64,000 nt of DNA from Uranotaenia lowii. Its lineage: Eukaryota > Arthropoda > Insecta > Diptera > Culicidae. Shown piece after piece: positions 33,313 to 44,559 of this stretch (positions are counted from its first letter, which is position 1; each line of letters opens with the position of its first letter). Both the position numbers and the translations under genes were made by a program. The notes beneath the pieces are model-generated. The model searched no databases. It saw only the letters and a list, made by a program, of their open reading frames with translations, and was not told the DNA's origin. The stretch covers positions 152,088,843-152,152,842 of the forward strand of contig NC_073693.1 in NCBI RefSeq assembly GCF_029784155.1. Reading direction: 5' to 3'.

Positions 33313-36046
33313 TGCTTGAGAATCTATCGTTGGGTGGAGGATGGGACTTACAATCACTATCGAAATAAACGATGTGAGAGTCAAGTCCCCGACTGACCCA
33401 ATAAACTTCGAGAGGCAAAACTACTAAGAAAGTCTCTCTAATAAAATAAATCAAATTAAAATAAACTGCTGCCCTTGATGCAATACCTTATATTTGGCTA
33501 TGAATCGGGAATTTGAACCCGATATTTTTTATCCGGTTCGGCTAAAAGTGGAACTGGAATACAACTTCAATTCGAAGCTTTATAGTCGTAATTATGACGT
33601 CATGAAAAATATGACGTCGTTTTTTTGATCATCTTGATTAATGATTGTATAATGAAACTATTTTGGTTTTTTTTTCTTTTATAGATTGAAGAGGGAAAAA
33701 ACATTTTTTATGAGATAAAAATCATTTTTACTGTACTGCCCAGTTTCGCAAAAACGTATGGAACAAAGTTTACAAAAATTTGCACTAATACACACAAATT
33801 CACAGACATCGTCAGAGCTGATTTGATAGGTACCTATAAAGGTAATTCTAAGACCCATAATTAATTATCTCCCAAATCGACCGATTACTATACCTTTCTG
33901 AAAGAAAGGCTAAATGGTTTTGAGTCCTTTTAAAATATCAGGTAATTATTGGATAAATATTAGTTATTGTACAAGTATCAATAATTGCGTTCTTGGCAAT
34001 GATCACGATCTATTCAGAAGGAAAATATATCTTATTGGACTCTAGGGAACAATTGAACCCATAACATAACATTTTGGAAAATATGGCATTATGAAGTGCA
34101 ATAACTAAAAAATTCAGTTCAAGTTTGTTGAGATAATAGCAATGTTTTGTTCTATTTATCACATTTTCCTAGACTATTTTATATTTGTAAGACATTCGGG
34201 TTTCGAGATATAGCAAAGGAATCAAGTATCCCCAGGGGTCAAGTATCCTGATTTTTCTCTAGAGTTCCAATTCTTGGATTTTCATATACTATAATTATTA
34301 TGTTGTAGTCTACAATTCAAAATTTTATTATTATAAAGCTTTTTTGTAGGCAAAATAAAGCTTAAGTTCTCTTCAAAGTCGAAGGATACAACAAAAGTGA
34401 TTAGGTTCGTAAATGTTAATAATTAACACTTATTTAATAAAAGTTTTAGAACGAAAGGTACTGATTTCGAAAACTGAAAATTGACAATTCCTAAAAGAGA
34501 GCTAAAACAAAGAGGTGAATTAAGACTAACAATCATGACTAAACCTTTTCATATACATTTTAATCTGGGCTCCTCTAGGTCACTGGAACATTGTTCGAAT
34601 GCAAATGACCCTGATGGGGACCATTCGTTTTCCGAATTCACAAACACAGGCGACCTTGAAAATCGCGAGTGATCATTCAATCAACTCAATTAAGCGACCG
34701 AACAAGCATGGGGACGCCCTTGAGAAGCAATTTTTACTCACAGCATGATCGAGCATGACGCAGGCCTTTGGAAGCATATGTACGTGCATATGTAGGTTTG
34801 TTCGGGTACCGGATTTTCACACAGAAAACACGGCTCTCATTTCCACTCGTGGTGGTGGCAGCTCTGATAAATCACACTCAAAAACAATAAAATCAGCGTT
34901 GCGAAAGCTCCCTGACATGCACATGATCAGCAAAAATCTTACAAACAAAAAAAGCGCGCCAAGAACAGACAGATCCAATAATGCTGGCAAATGCGTTTAA
35001 ACGGATCAAACAATTACTGGCGACTCATGCTTGAACATTTGGAAATTTCTCGGTCGTTGGTCGTATTCGTCTGAGTCTGAGCCTCGACGTTTCGTTGTTT
35101 TACTCGGTGCCCTTCTTGAAGTTTTCAGCTTTTAAGGGGTTAGCCTTTCGCGATTGCAAACAATCAGTTGAACGAATTCTACCGTCTACAGTCTAGCCTC
35201 TTTTTTCTGTCTTCTAGTCTACTGGCCAAGCTACCTACTGACTGACTGACTAACTGACTGGCCAACAGAATGCGAAAAATTTGCCACGATTATTAAGTGG
35301 CATTCGGAGTTGTCAGCGATTGAGTGATTTTGCGCAAAATTATGCATGGTTGAGCTCATGTTCATATACATTCATCCAATGCTTAGATAGTTGGGTACGC
35401 GCGCAACATACCCAGCATGGCACACGACTGGAGGCGGCTATAATTTTTTTATGACTTTTTTTTCATTTTATTCAGTATTGGTGGCTCTATTTTAGTAGCT
35501 TCAATCAAAGGCATGGTCGTCGGTGACAAAGTCACCAATAAAATCTTTCGCCATCGTTAGTTAATTGATGGTCCAAAGGCAGCTACGAAATTAGTTGTTT
35601 TCAATAGGACGTTAATCTGTGGAAAGGTGCCAATTAGCTCGTTAGCAGTCAGGCTGTGCATAAGATTTATAAGATAGCTCGCAGAAACTGATTTCTGCGT
35701 AACTGATAAGGTATCAAATGAGTATGATTAGATTATGATTCAACGATGGATAGAAATAAAACTAGTTCTCCGACCGTTTGTTTTACTTCGTAGTGATTAT
35801 ATCACATTTTGAATGTGTAACACTGAAATAAAAATATGTTTTTTTTTTTAATTTTATTTCTTATTCAGAAAAGTGTGACTTACTTTTATTTTATGATCCA
35901 ACCGTATATTGTGGGTTCACTTCTAAATGGGATAAGTTAATGCTAATAGCTTGGAGAAGAAACATTGAAAGGTGGTTTTTGAAAATGAAAGTCTAGGGCA
36001 TGTGGGAGAAAGCTCAAACTAATCGGTTGAATCTTTGCTCAGCAAC
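33313..36046. other. non-coding stretch, nothing recognised
   Basis: AT-rich, with GC-richer parts at 34480-35300 that look like unique sequence. The string TCTCTCTAATAAAATAAATC near 33434 resembles CTCTCTAATAAAATTAATC on the minus strand near 24280, a possible shared repeat tail. No gene was identified. Confidence 0.4.
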
Positions 36047-36096
36047 GGTTAATTCTGTATGGGAAGCGCAATCGCAGCTCCCATACAGAATCAACC
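36047..36096. repeat. 50-bp inverted repeat (hairpin)
   Basis: The arms GGTTAATTCTGTATGGGA and TCCCATACAGAATCAACC pair with one mismatch around a GC-rich centre (AGCGCAATCGCAGC) that can pair further. It lies 40 bp before a truncated element B fragment and may be a foldback remnant. Confidence 0.8.
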
Positions 36097-36137
36097 CGAT
36101 GGATTAGATGTGTACCAACACACCTAATCGAGCTCGC

Positions 36138-36779
36138 TCCTTTCTTGGGAACTTTTACAAGAACATCCTGCATCCAGTCGCCCGGGAATCTTGTAGTATC
36201 CCAAATGTTAGCGAAAAGACGGTGCTACATTTGTGCTGACAAGGCAGGGTCGGCATTTAGCATCTCAGCAGGGATGGAATCGAATCCAGACGCTTTGTTG
36301 GATTCCATGTGAAAGGCTTTGCCGAAAGGTTGTATGCGCTTCATGCTGCGGGTTCTGTTGACCATTGCAATTCTTGACTCGGAAGTGTTGTTCGAAATGT
36401 TCAGTCCAACGTTTGAGCTGATCTTTCTTGTCTGTAAGCAGCTGACCAGGGTCGGGCTTTCAGCAGCATCCTAGCATTGGACCTTGCGCCACTAAGGCGG
36501 CGTAAAATATCATAAAGTAATTAGATATCTCTTTCGGCACTTTCTCGCTCTTTGGCTTGGGAGTTTGTACAGGCTCTCTTGTCTAGTCTTCAAGCTCTTC
36601 TAACTTCCTTCTCCTGCTTTGGATGATCCGGTACATTCCTGCTCAATTCAAACTTTTACCTTTTTTCCGATCATCGGCCGTCCTCCAGGTTTCATCCGAT
36701 CTCCATTAACTTCTTTCTCCAGGCACTTTTTCGAAAGCACCATGGCTCATCGTGTTAAAGGCATTCTTGATTCCAACCA
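36138..36779 (-). mobile_element. element B fragment: linker to RT start
   Basis: This matches copy 3 bases about 18447-19160 in reverse, from TGGAATCAAGAATGCCTTTA to a piece equal to GTAAAGGTCCCGAAGAAAG. Several small deletions and stops are present, and it is more diverged than the 16328 fragment, so it is an older copy. Both ends are truncated. Confidence 0.83.
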
Positions 36780-37908
36780 GCGGATGTGTTACAGTTTATA
36801 TTTGTGGAGTCTTGAGTTTGTGTTTGTTTTTCCCTATATTTAGAGCAAGTTCACTGGTTGAGATGGAGTTGGAAATTTCGAAGGTTTACAACACATCACA
36901 ACACATTTGCCGTACACCGGTGTTGGGAAAATCTGATATTCGAACAGTTTCGCGCTGCAAAATTTGTATCGTATAACACTTTTTGGCTGAGGGTGATAGA
37001 AAAACACGATATTTTGCAACACCGAACCGAGTGATAGAGTCGGCGTTGCAATACAGTATTCGTGCATGAAACGCTTAGGTGCTGCCATCTATCTTATGCT
37101 CAAAACCTCAGTTGAGTGGAAAATAAAGGAAATTGAGCAATTTCAGGATTTAAACATAAAGTGATATTTTCTTTTTTTTTAAATCTTTTATCACTTAAAT
37201 TGATACGAATTGCAATGAATTTAATCAACTCTTTAAAACTTACAGCCAATTTTTTTCATGCCCTTGCCAATCGAATTATTTTGAGGCGCAGAGATGCCAG
37301 ATAGTTGGGTGAATAAATAAATTTTGTTTGTATGTTTTGTTTGAGCGGTTTTCGGGAGTATGAAATTGTTTCGCTTTTTTAATTGAAAAAGATATTCCGT
37401 CGGAATGTCCGGTAACAAGTTCGGAACGCCGTCTTTAATGGATCCATCATCTTTAGAAAACGGAACCCTCGCTGTTGATTCGACAAGTGTCAATCATATC
37501 AAACGTAAGGCGTCGTATCGGGAGTAAAATTCAGCTTGTGTCTGAAATATCTATACTTTTCATTTGTCACTTACTTAATTATCACTTTGAAAATGAAAGT
37601 TTTAGAAAGAGTTCAAAAACTTTATCAACTCGTGTAATCAAATGCCCTCCAATACAAAACTCCTAATTCTGCAGAATACAGTTTAATATTGGGATGCATT
37701 ATAACTTAAACAATACTTATTCATGCATCTAAATTATAAAATTTTCATATTGTCACTACTATTTCAAGTTAATGATCAAGTAAAATTAATTTGATTTCAA
37801 TTTTCAAACGGTGAATTCAAAATACAAAAAGTCAGTAAAATTACTGAAAAGCAAATTCTCTTGGCATCGCTGGTTGCTTTCAATTTTATACCTTCGTATT
37901 CTATCACA

Positions 37909-39029
37909 CCGCCCGAATAGAATTGCACCGTGAAAAAACCATGAATTCCATATTCACAAACCATAAATTATATGGTTTACACAATGATTATCATCGTCCT
38001 CGATACCGTGAATGCACATTGGAATTCATAGTTTATGACCATACATTTCATCGTTTTGGCGAAAATAACCATGAAAAAGGGGTATTGTTATGCAGCGTGA
38101 CCATGAAAAAAATTGCGATTTTCCATACATTCGGAAGCCCAAAAATATAAAGTTCATTGTTAAAACAGCTTCCAGTTTTTCATGGTAAAACCATGAATAT
38201 CCGATAATTTGTATTGTTCACCCACTGAAATAAAAAATTTTGCTTATGGTGGGATTTTTATTGTTATTTTTTGTTGTCTTCATTTTCATAAAATAGTTTA
38301 ACTAAAACGAATGGGTTTATTTATATTTATTATTTATCAAACATTAATTATTAACACTGACTTACCCGCTTCATAATCCGGGTTTAAAACAAAAAAACAA
38401 GTTAAATGCACCAACACTTATTGACACATTTCTTCTGCAGCTCCTTCCCAATCATATTCTAGAAGACGGATTAGGCACTTCTTGCCCCAGGCTCCGGATG
38501 TGCGAGTATTCTAGCACGGGTTGTGTTGTGGATCTCTATCTGATCCGAGTGTGGCATTGCGTGCGCCCACATCTGAAGCTGAGGAACCTGCATCTGGAAC
38601 AAAATAATTTACAAACTACTTTAAAGCCTAATGTAAAATAAAATAACTCACCGCTACCATCGGAATTCGTGCCATCGCCTTCTGATTCGATATTTTCCAC
38701 TTTAGTTCCTGCATACCGGGAATTGTCCGGAATAATTAGATTCCGAATCGCCAAAAATGGTGTGCATTGCATGGCAAATTTTGTCCCTTTGTTTACCACC
38801 GTACACGCTCATCTTAAAGTCCCAGCTATCTTGGTAATACACACAGTGAAAAATTATGTATTAACCATATATTTCATGGTTATTGCCATATTCAAGGTAA
38901 TTTCACAGTATAACACAAATTTTACTTTTTGAAGGGATTGAGATTCTACATTGTTTTTCATTGTTAAGACGAAAACCATTGTTAATACAATGTAGAACCA
39001 TGGTCTTGGTCTATTCGGGCGGTGGACGG
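37909..39029. mobile_element. inverted-ended element with CACCGCCCGAATAGA termini
   Basis: The left end and the inverted right end share CACCGCCCGAATAGA, 15 bp identical. Subterminal parts are rich in ACCATGAA and ATTCATGG motifs on both arms, for example 37935-38060 and 38860-39000. No target duplication was found. It is about 1.12 kb and nested in the 36843-39128 element. It contains an exon-intron-like minus-strand remnant. Confidence 0.6.
38511..38799 (-). pseudogene. exon-intron-like remnant, unidentified
   Basis: The minus strand reads VVNKGTKFAMQCTPFLAIRN and LIIPDNSRYAGTKVENIESE, then GDGTNSDGS up to a GT donor (gtgagt from 38651). An AG acceptor ending TTCCAG (38594) then leads in phase to DAGSSASDVGARNATLGSD, RDPQHNPC and a TAG at 38513-38511. 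The implied intron is 58 bp, the usual minimum size in insects. There is no upstream ATG in frame before a TGA, so a 5' exon would have to exist elsewhere. The family is not recognised. It could be the accessory gene of the surrounding transposon or a captured host fragment. Confidence 0.35.
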
Positions 39030-39131
39030 CCAACCTTTCTGGTCTATATTTCACGATAGAAAAATTCCCATCTGTGCTACAGACGTCAAAATTCCTACCA
39101 CTTTTTCCCAACACCATTGGACTTGCTCTTA

Positions 39132-40071
39132 GGTCATTCAAATTTTGAATTATATTTAAATTTATACAACATTACTGACAAACCCCTAACTACAGACAGT
39201 ATAACACTTAAGTTGTATAAAACACTGCACTTGTCAAAGAGCACCTGCAACGGTTCAGGTCTAAATATTGGTTTTAGGTATACCAGTTTTAGCAAAATTT
39301 TAAATTTTGGAATCGGCTAAAACATGCGCTCCCCACCGGTGTGATAGCAAATTTAGAGCGGGTACACTTTTATTGCAGACACTCAATAATTGAGAAGAGA
39401 AAACTCATTTTAATTGAAAAATTGCTAAGTTTTGAGTTTTACACCGTCATTATTCTACCAGGATTTCATTAACTTAAAGTCTTTTTAATGAAGTTTGTTC
39501 GAAACAAGTAGAAATGGATTGACGATCGAATACCTTTCTTTTTCCAATTGACTTCGAAAAATTTCTTCCAGGTCGTAACGAAACCCCCTGTCGAGCTGGA
39601 TCGGTTTTGACTATTTTGACTAGTTTCAACTTGCTTCATTGACAACGACCTGACTAGTTTCGACCAAAACATTGGCTCTTTGAACAACTACCAGTTGGCA
39701 GAAACCAGTTGAAACCGATTTTTATCTATGGTTGAACGAAGCATTAAAAACCAAAATGACTATACGCAGCGAGTAAAAAAGCTTAATTGAAACAAAAAAA
39801 AAACATTTTTCTTTTAAAAATTGACTCATTTTGGGGTGCTGATTCAAAATATTAATTTAGTTTACCAGAACTTGTTTATAGGTAAAAATTCATAAAACAT
39901 ATTTGTGCTTTTGTTTGGGCAAACTAAACAGATTGGCAAACTTGCTCCTTTTAAGTATTCTTAAATAAAATTTTCATGATTATCAGTAGTTTGTAATGTA
40001 GCAAACGGCTTTTTTAGTCAGAAATTGAAAGGATTTTTTTCTAAAAATCATGTCAGTTTAGTCAATGTTAT
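39132..40071. other. non-coding stretch, nothing recognised
   Basis: AT-rich DNA without a supported gene or repeat boundary. Confidence 0.5.
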
Positions 40072-40131
40072 CGAACAATATATCATATTTCACGGTTTTT
40101 ATATTAAAACCGTGAAATATGATATTGTTCG
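40072..40131. repeat. 60-bp near-perfect hairpin
   Basis: The left arm contains TCATATTTCACGGTTTT and the right arm AAAACCGTGAAATATGA, with flanking CGAACAATA and TATTGTTCG also pairing. The only asymmetry is an extra TA in the left arm. The loop is about 5 bases. It could be the joined ends of a deleted MITE or a hairpin RNA source; the sequence alone does not decide. Confidence 0.85.
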
Positions 40132-40179
40132 TGTAGATTATAAATATTGTAAACAACTTTTGACAAAAATCGGTCATTA

Positions 40180-41338
40180 CACAGCAAAAATTATTTGCTG
40201 TAAAATTACAGTAAATATCCTGTAACAAAAAGGAGCAGGACATTTACCGTAATTTTACAGGTCGAAAAAAAAATTACATGGCATTAATTTTTATTGTATT
40301 CATTATTTACAGACTCGCTGATATTACAGGTTGCCTAAAATTACAGGCTCGCTGAAATTACAGGCCTGTAGTTTCAGGTCACACTATTTTTTTTGTTGTG
40401 ATTTGTTTTCAAAGCTAAATAAAAAACATTTTTCAAAAAACATTTCAGAAATATATTCATTTTTTCTTAAATAATTACTAGGAAGCTCACACATAGTTCC
40501 CTCCATATTCGGATACATTGCAAGAGGTTCAATTTACACCTAGATCTTATGAGTACAATCTCACTCTGGTAAAGGCAACAGTTTCAGTAACTCGCCAGTA
40601 GATATATCTTATGATCCTCGGTGATCAAAACTGGAACATTTTTCCTCTGAAAAATGCTGATCATAAATCCAAATCCGTTCCGAAAATTTTGGAAGCCTAA
40701 CCGCTGCATTCTTTCATCTCCAGGAAAAATGTAATATTGAGATAGATTTCAGCTCCAGCATCAGTTAAAACTGTTCCGGGTGCTGGTATTGATAATGAGG
40801 CTGTTGGTTTCCATTTGTAATCATGGCAGATGATTAGGATCTCGGCGGAACCCCGCTTGTAGTTCTTATTGCCAAAAAGAGGGAGTTATGACGGCTGTAA
40901 TATTGACAAGGAAATGAAATGAGCTTGAAAATCGGTCACAAGCGAAGTTACTCACCCACGACACTTATCGGTCCTTCTGAATAACCAAGAGCTGTGCTTG
41001 TTTCTCTTTCAACGTTCTTTACCAGTTCCAGCAATGTTTACGAGGACGGTAAACGATGGTGTGACAGCATTTCTGAGGCAAGAATGCTTTGCAATCACTC
41101 AAACGTAATTTTCAGTGACGAAATGAAATTATAGTGTGTTAGCTGAAAAGTTAATGTTCTGTAATTTATTTTCGGCCTGTAAATTAACGGCACATGTCAT
41201 GCTCCTTTTTGTTACATAACATTTGCTGTAATATTAAACGATTTTCCTTGAAAATTATATATTTTTTGAGTTACAGGTTGTTTTATTTTAAAGGTAACTA
41301 TTTTCCGTGACCTGTAATAGTCATTATTTTTTTCTGTG
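40180..41338. mobile_element. long-TIR DNA element with CACAG ends and TA duplication
   Basis: The 1159-bp element begins CACAGCAAAAATTAT and, inverted, CACAGAAAAAAATAAT, with TA on both sides. Around 30-80 bp inside the ends the arms share TGTAACAAAAAGGAGCA(G/T)GA and a TTTACAGG(T/C)CGAAAA block, so the inverted repeat arms extend well beyond 80 bp with gaps. The interior (40480-41100) is less AT-rich and non-coding. A non-autonomous element, probably of a TA-targeting superfamily. Confidence 0.75.
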
Positions 41339-41340
41339 TA

Positions 41341-42520
41341 CACAGATATTCCAATTTTTTTTTAAGTTAACTGTTATTTTGCGTTAATTTCATTAGGATG
41401 CTTCTGTTATTTTCCTTTTTTTTTTATTCATATAACGTTTGAACTCGAGAAACGCTGGCTGGACTCACTAATTCGTTGAGGCCAAAAGCTATTTTTTAAA
41501 ATATGAAGTCAAGAATAGTGTGACATACATTTTTTATACTTGATACGGTTTTTGTTAACATGTTTTCTCAATTTATATTACGTATTGACCAGTTTTGGAG
41601 GAAAAAAAACATTCAAAAAATTTCTCAAAAAGAAACAATTATTACACCCAATGCTACCCAAACATGTGTGGAAATAATCATCTTGGCTAAAATTTTCTCA
41701 CCGTGAACCCCAAACGTCTAAATCGGTCTGTCGTATAATTTGAAATCCCGTTCCAAGTTTGCATGAATTTGGAACAGAGGCGTATAACTGTTGGGAACTT
41801 TGATATCGATAACTGTGCTAAAACAGCAATTTACGCCACCGGTGCCGGACGGACTGTTTTAGCGTGGTCGAAAACCGTGTTTTGCATACACCGTTGGGAC
41901 AGCCCTAAGGAAAATATGAGCGAAAAAGATAACGGAAAGAGAGAGATGGAAGGTTTAGGAGGGAAAATAGGGGGTTCGATAAGATATCGAACACGGCAAG
42001 TCGATCTCTTGTTGGCGGACTTCAGTGCAGCAGAGTTCGTGGCGTTTCCTATTCGAACTATAGTGAAAGTTGAGCGTGATAAAAAGTTTAGAGGAAGGAT
42101 CAGGTGAGAAATCAAATCATTTCTGGCCCTATAAGCATGTTTTGGGAATTGAAACTGTACGATTTCCCAGGACCCGAAAATATTGGCCTGCCTTAGCTGG
42201 TGATCGAAATCAGTCTCAGCCCGGGAATAGCTCGATAGCCTAGACAACCATTTCCGGCTTGATAGTCTCGCATCCTTCATCCGCCCATCACGATTTATCA
42301 CAACCCGTACCATCTGCCGAGATCTGACACCATCTGACAAGATCTGCCACCCTTGTAGCCGAAAATTCCGTCGAACCGCTCCACCCATATCATAAGAGCA
42401 CACGCGGTCTAGCAAGTGGAATCCTAGTTGAACCCCCGAACCAATCATCTTCACCGGTCAATTTCCGTTGAGCCATCGAGACCAGCAACCAGCAGCAACA
42501 AAACAGGTACCTGAGAATAA
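41341..42520 (+). other. exon-like GC-richer block at 41760-42510, function unknown
   Basis: After AT-rich DNA, 41760-42510 is clearly GC-richer. On the plus strand a 114-codon frame (41763-42107) begins MNLEQRRITVGNFDIDNCAK. It ends just after a strong donor-like CAG|GTGAGAAA at 42103-42111. A second donor-like CAG|GTACCTGAG lies at 42504-42515. The sequence could be 5' untranslated exons of a host gene or an LTR-element leader. No family was recognised and no acceptor partner is evident. Confidence 0.25.
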
Positions 42521-42521
42521 A

Positions 42522-42560
42522 AACACACACACAAAACACACTGACACACATACACAAGGA
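42522..42560 (+). repeat. imperfect (CA)n microsatellite
   Basis: An interrupted run of CA and ACA repeats, including ACACACACACAAAACACAC and ACACACATACACA. Confidence 0.85.
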
Positions 42561-42805
42561 AATTTTGTAAGATTAGGAAAAAAAAACATTAAAAGTGTAA
42601 GTAAGCTTTGCTCAGTCTTTTTGGAAAGGAACTTCGATTTGCCCAATAGATCCAGGAGCCGACCTTGGGATCTCCGTTATCACACGCTCGAGCTTAGCCA
42701 ACCAAAAGTAGGCCTTGTGTGCCCACCCTCCTCTGAGTCTCCAGAGGAACGACCAGGGACTCGAGGGCTTAGGCTGGATCCCTTCAGGATCCAGCAGTAA
42801 CAGAT

Positions 42806-42935
42806 GTCGTATCGACATCCGACTTTCTCCTATCGCCGTTGGACACGCGCAACTCTCAGCCGTTTCTCACTTAGGACGAAGTAGTGGTCAGATGCAATGT
42901 TTGCGCTTCGTTTGTAGCGGACGTCAAGAAGGCTC
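42806..42935 (-). mobile_element. element B fragment, linker region, 130 bp
   Basis: This matches copy 3 bases about 18212-18340 in reverse, including TTGGACACGCGCAACTCTCA and GACGTCAAGAAGGCTC. It is truncated at both ends. The sequence to its left (42610-42800) is GC-rich and not part of element B as seen in the other copies. Confidence 0.85.
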
Positions 42936-43112
42936 GTTAGTCTAGTCGCTAAGATAGTACTCATTACATTAGAGATAGCTATTTGTCACTTTTCACTTCT
43001 CATATTCCCTATCCGGAAAAATACTCATTTCTCAATGAGTTTTCCGATGAATCTACTCAATCTTACCTTCCAACCAGTGATTGAATTTTGCTGAGCATGA
43101 GTTGATCAACCA

Positions 43113-43676
43113 CACTGAACCTCGAAAATACCCAAACTTGAGAACTTTCCCCGCCAACCCGAATGAAACTCCCTCCCTACAGGTTTGGCTATTGGTGGCA
43201 TAGCACAAAGTTAAGCTCTTAAAGGAGAACTCATCCCCCAAAATCTGATACCACAATAAAATGGAAATCAAAATAAAAAAAATATCGCCAGGTACAGGAA
43301 TCACACCCATACCTGCAATGGCTTTGCGATTACCATCTCAGGATGTTAACCGCTCGACCACCGGAGAGTTGTTGAGAGAGGTAGTTACATCATCGTATAT
43401 GTGAGACTTTCTGCGAATGAAGCGGGAATAAAAGTTATCCCCCAAAAAAACAGTTCTTCGCTTTGAACTTATCCCCCAAACCTAAATCTGCCACGATGGA
43501 GGTAACAGAATCAGATGCGCTTACAACAAAAACCCCCCAAAAAAACAGTTCTTCGCTTGAAGAACAAGTTTGGCTTATTGGCAAGCTGTGATTTTTTCAC
43601 AAACTTAAGTTGTCAATCTTGAACTTAGGTTTGACGGGTGGCAGTTCTCAAGTTTGGGTATTTTCGATTTTCAGTG
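43113..43676. mobile_element. MITE with long inverted ends, 564 bp
   Basis: The left end CACTGAACCTCGAAAATACC continues into CAAACTTGAGAACT, and the inverted right end reads CACTGAAAATCGAAAATACC then CAAACTTGAGAACT. About 31 of 34 bases match. No clear target duplication was seen. Its middle holds a tRNA-like SINE head (43277-43378) and a direct repeat of AAAAAAACAGTTCTTCGCTT (43446 and 43537). Confidence 0.78.
43277..43378 (-). mobile_element. tRNA-like SINE head, second family, copy 1
   Basis: On the minus strand: CTCCGGTGGTCGAGCGGTTA (A-box region, GGTCGAGCGGTTA), then TGAGATGGTAATCGC, then TATGGGTGTGATTCCTG as a slightly decayed B box. A related unit is at 50955-51040. The A and B boxes lie about 60 bases apart, as in long-variable-arm tRNAs (Ser/Leu type), but a full cloverleaf was not established. 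Confidence 0.6.
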
Positions 43677-44330
43677 CATCTCTCGCTCAACGCTTTACTC
43701 GGAAGCAAAGGTTGCTTTGAGGCAGCGAAAACGACAAAACCGATGATGTATACGCTCTCAACATGGCCGCCTTCATGAAGCAATATACATTCGAGGCAGC
43801 GAATCCAAAAAACCAAACGAATGGCTCTCACTCATCTCCTGTCACAACCTTGAGGGAACCGAATTCAAAAGGCAGAGCAAACCCGAGTCTCCTCGTTTGT
43901 GCCTGGATCGAATGCGTGAGGTTTTTCTGCTATTGCTATTATTGCACAGCTACCGCACGCAGGCAGCTAGTTTTTTCATTTCTTTTTCTTCCCCCCTCTT
44001 TCACCATACGTTGCGGGCCGTGCAACGCAATAAGTTCGGTTGTTTTTGTTGTTGCCTCAACCTTTGCGGTCGGCTCGAGTTATTCAAATTCAACAACGTA
44101 AATGAGTATGTGTGCCTCGTCTTCTTCATGCATCATGTAGCAACCGAACGTTGAGAGAGTTCGTTCGGGGCAGCAAACGGATAGTGTCTCTCAGAGCAGA
44201 TCCTCCTCATGGGGGGAGGTTTGAATGAATGTATATGTATCGTCTCCTGTATAGCTATGCGAGGCCTCAAAGTGTGTATTTTGAATGCCTCTGATGAGAA
44301 AATTGGTGAGGATTTCAATCACTGCTTCCA
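43677..44330. other. unrecognised, moderately GC-rich
   Basis: The block 43680-44170 has exon-like composition, with GAGGCAGCGAA occurring twice (43721, 43793) and a weak inverted pair CTCTCGCTCAACG / CGTTGAGAGAG at its ends. The evidence is too weak for a call. Confidence 0.3.
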
Positions 44331-44339
44331 ACACTGCAG

Positions 44340-44559
44340 TTTAACAGCTAACCACAGTATGAGTTATCATGGGGTTGCGTGTACGATGATAACATTAGCA
44401 CTGTGTATTTACATCGTCATCGACTTATTGTTCTCAGCAATCATCAATTGCGAATTGGCGCTAAGAAAACAAAACCAAAGCAAACTGTTCTGGTTCTTCG
44501 ACGGAGGTTGCTGCTGGATCGGACCGATCCCCATCCGGGAGAAAACGTAAGTCTTAACA
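44340..44559 (-). mobile_element. start of a Ty1/copia 3' LTR
   Basis: On the minus strand, the polypurine tract AATTGAGGGGAGG (44572-44560) is followed at once by TGTTAAGACTTACGTTTTC, which fits the TG start of an LTR. The RNase H reading frame ends at the TAA inside this TGTTAA. The far end of the LTR was not located with certainty; 44340 is an estimate. Confidence 0.55.

Larger units (their letters stand above)
36843..39128. mobile_element. PIF/Harbinger-like bordered element, 2.3 kb
   Basis: The left end begins GAGCAAGTTCACTGG and the right end, read inward on the other strand, begins GAGCAAGTCCAATGG. That is 13 of 15 matches. The flanks are TTA on both sides (36840-36842 and 39129-39131), the three-base target preferred by PIF/Harbinger elements. 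A second subterminal match is GGTGTTGGGAAAA. Inside lies another inverted-ended element (37909-39029). The superfamily is inferred from the target duplication. Confidence 0.55.

Noticed and set aside
35140..35210. Possible core promoter (TCAGTT initiator near 35163)
   Set aside because: The initiator match is short and no downstream promoter element or TATA box at correct spacing is found.
37923..38150. A 75-codon plus-strand frame with repeated His-Asp residues
   Set aside because: It lies in the subterminal ACCATGAA repeats of a TIR element and has no domain.
41763..42107. Coding frame MNLEQRRITVGNFDIDNCAK of 114 codons
   Set aside because: The opposite strand is open over an even longer stretch (207 codons), so openness reflects GC composition; recorded only as an exon-like block.
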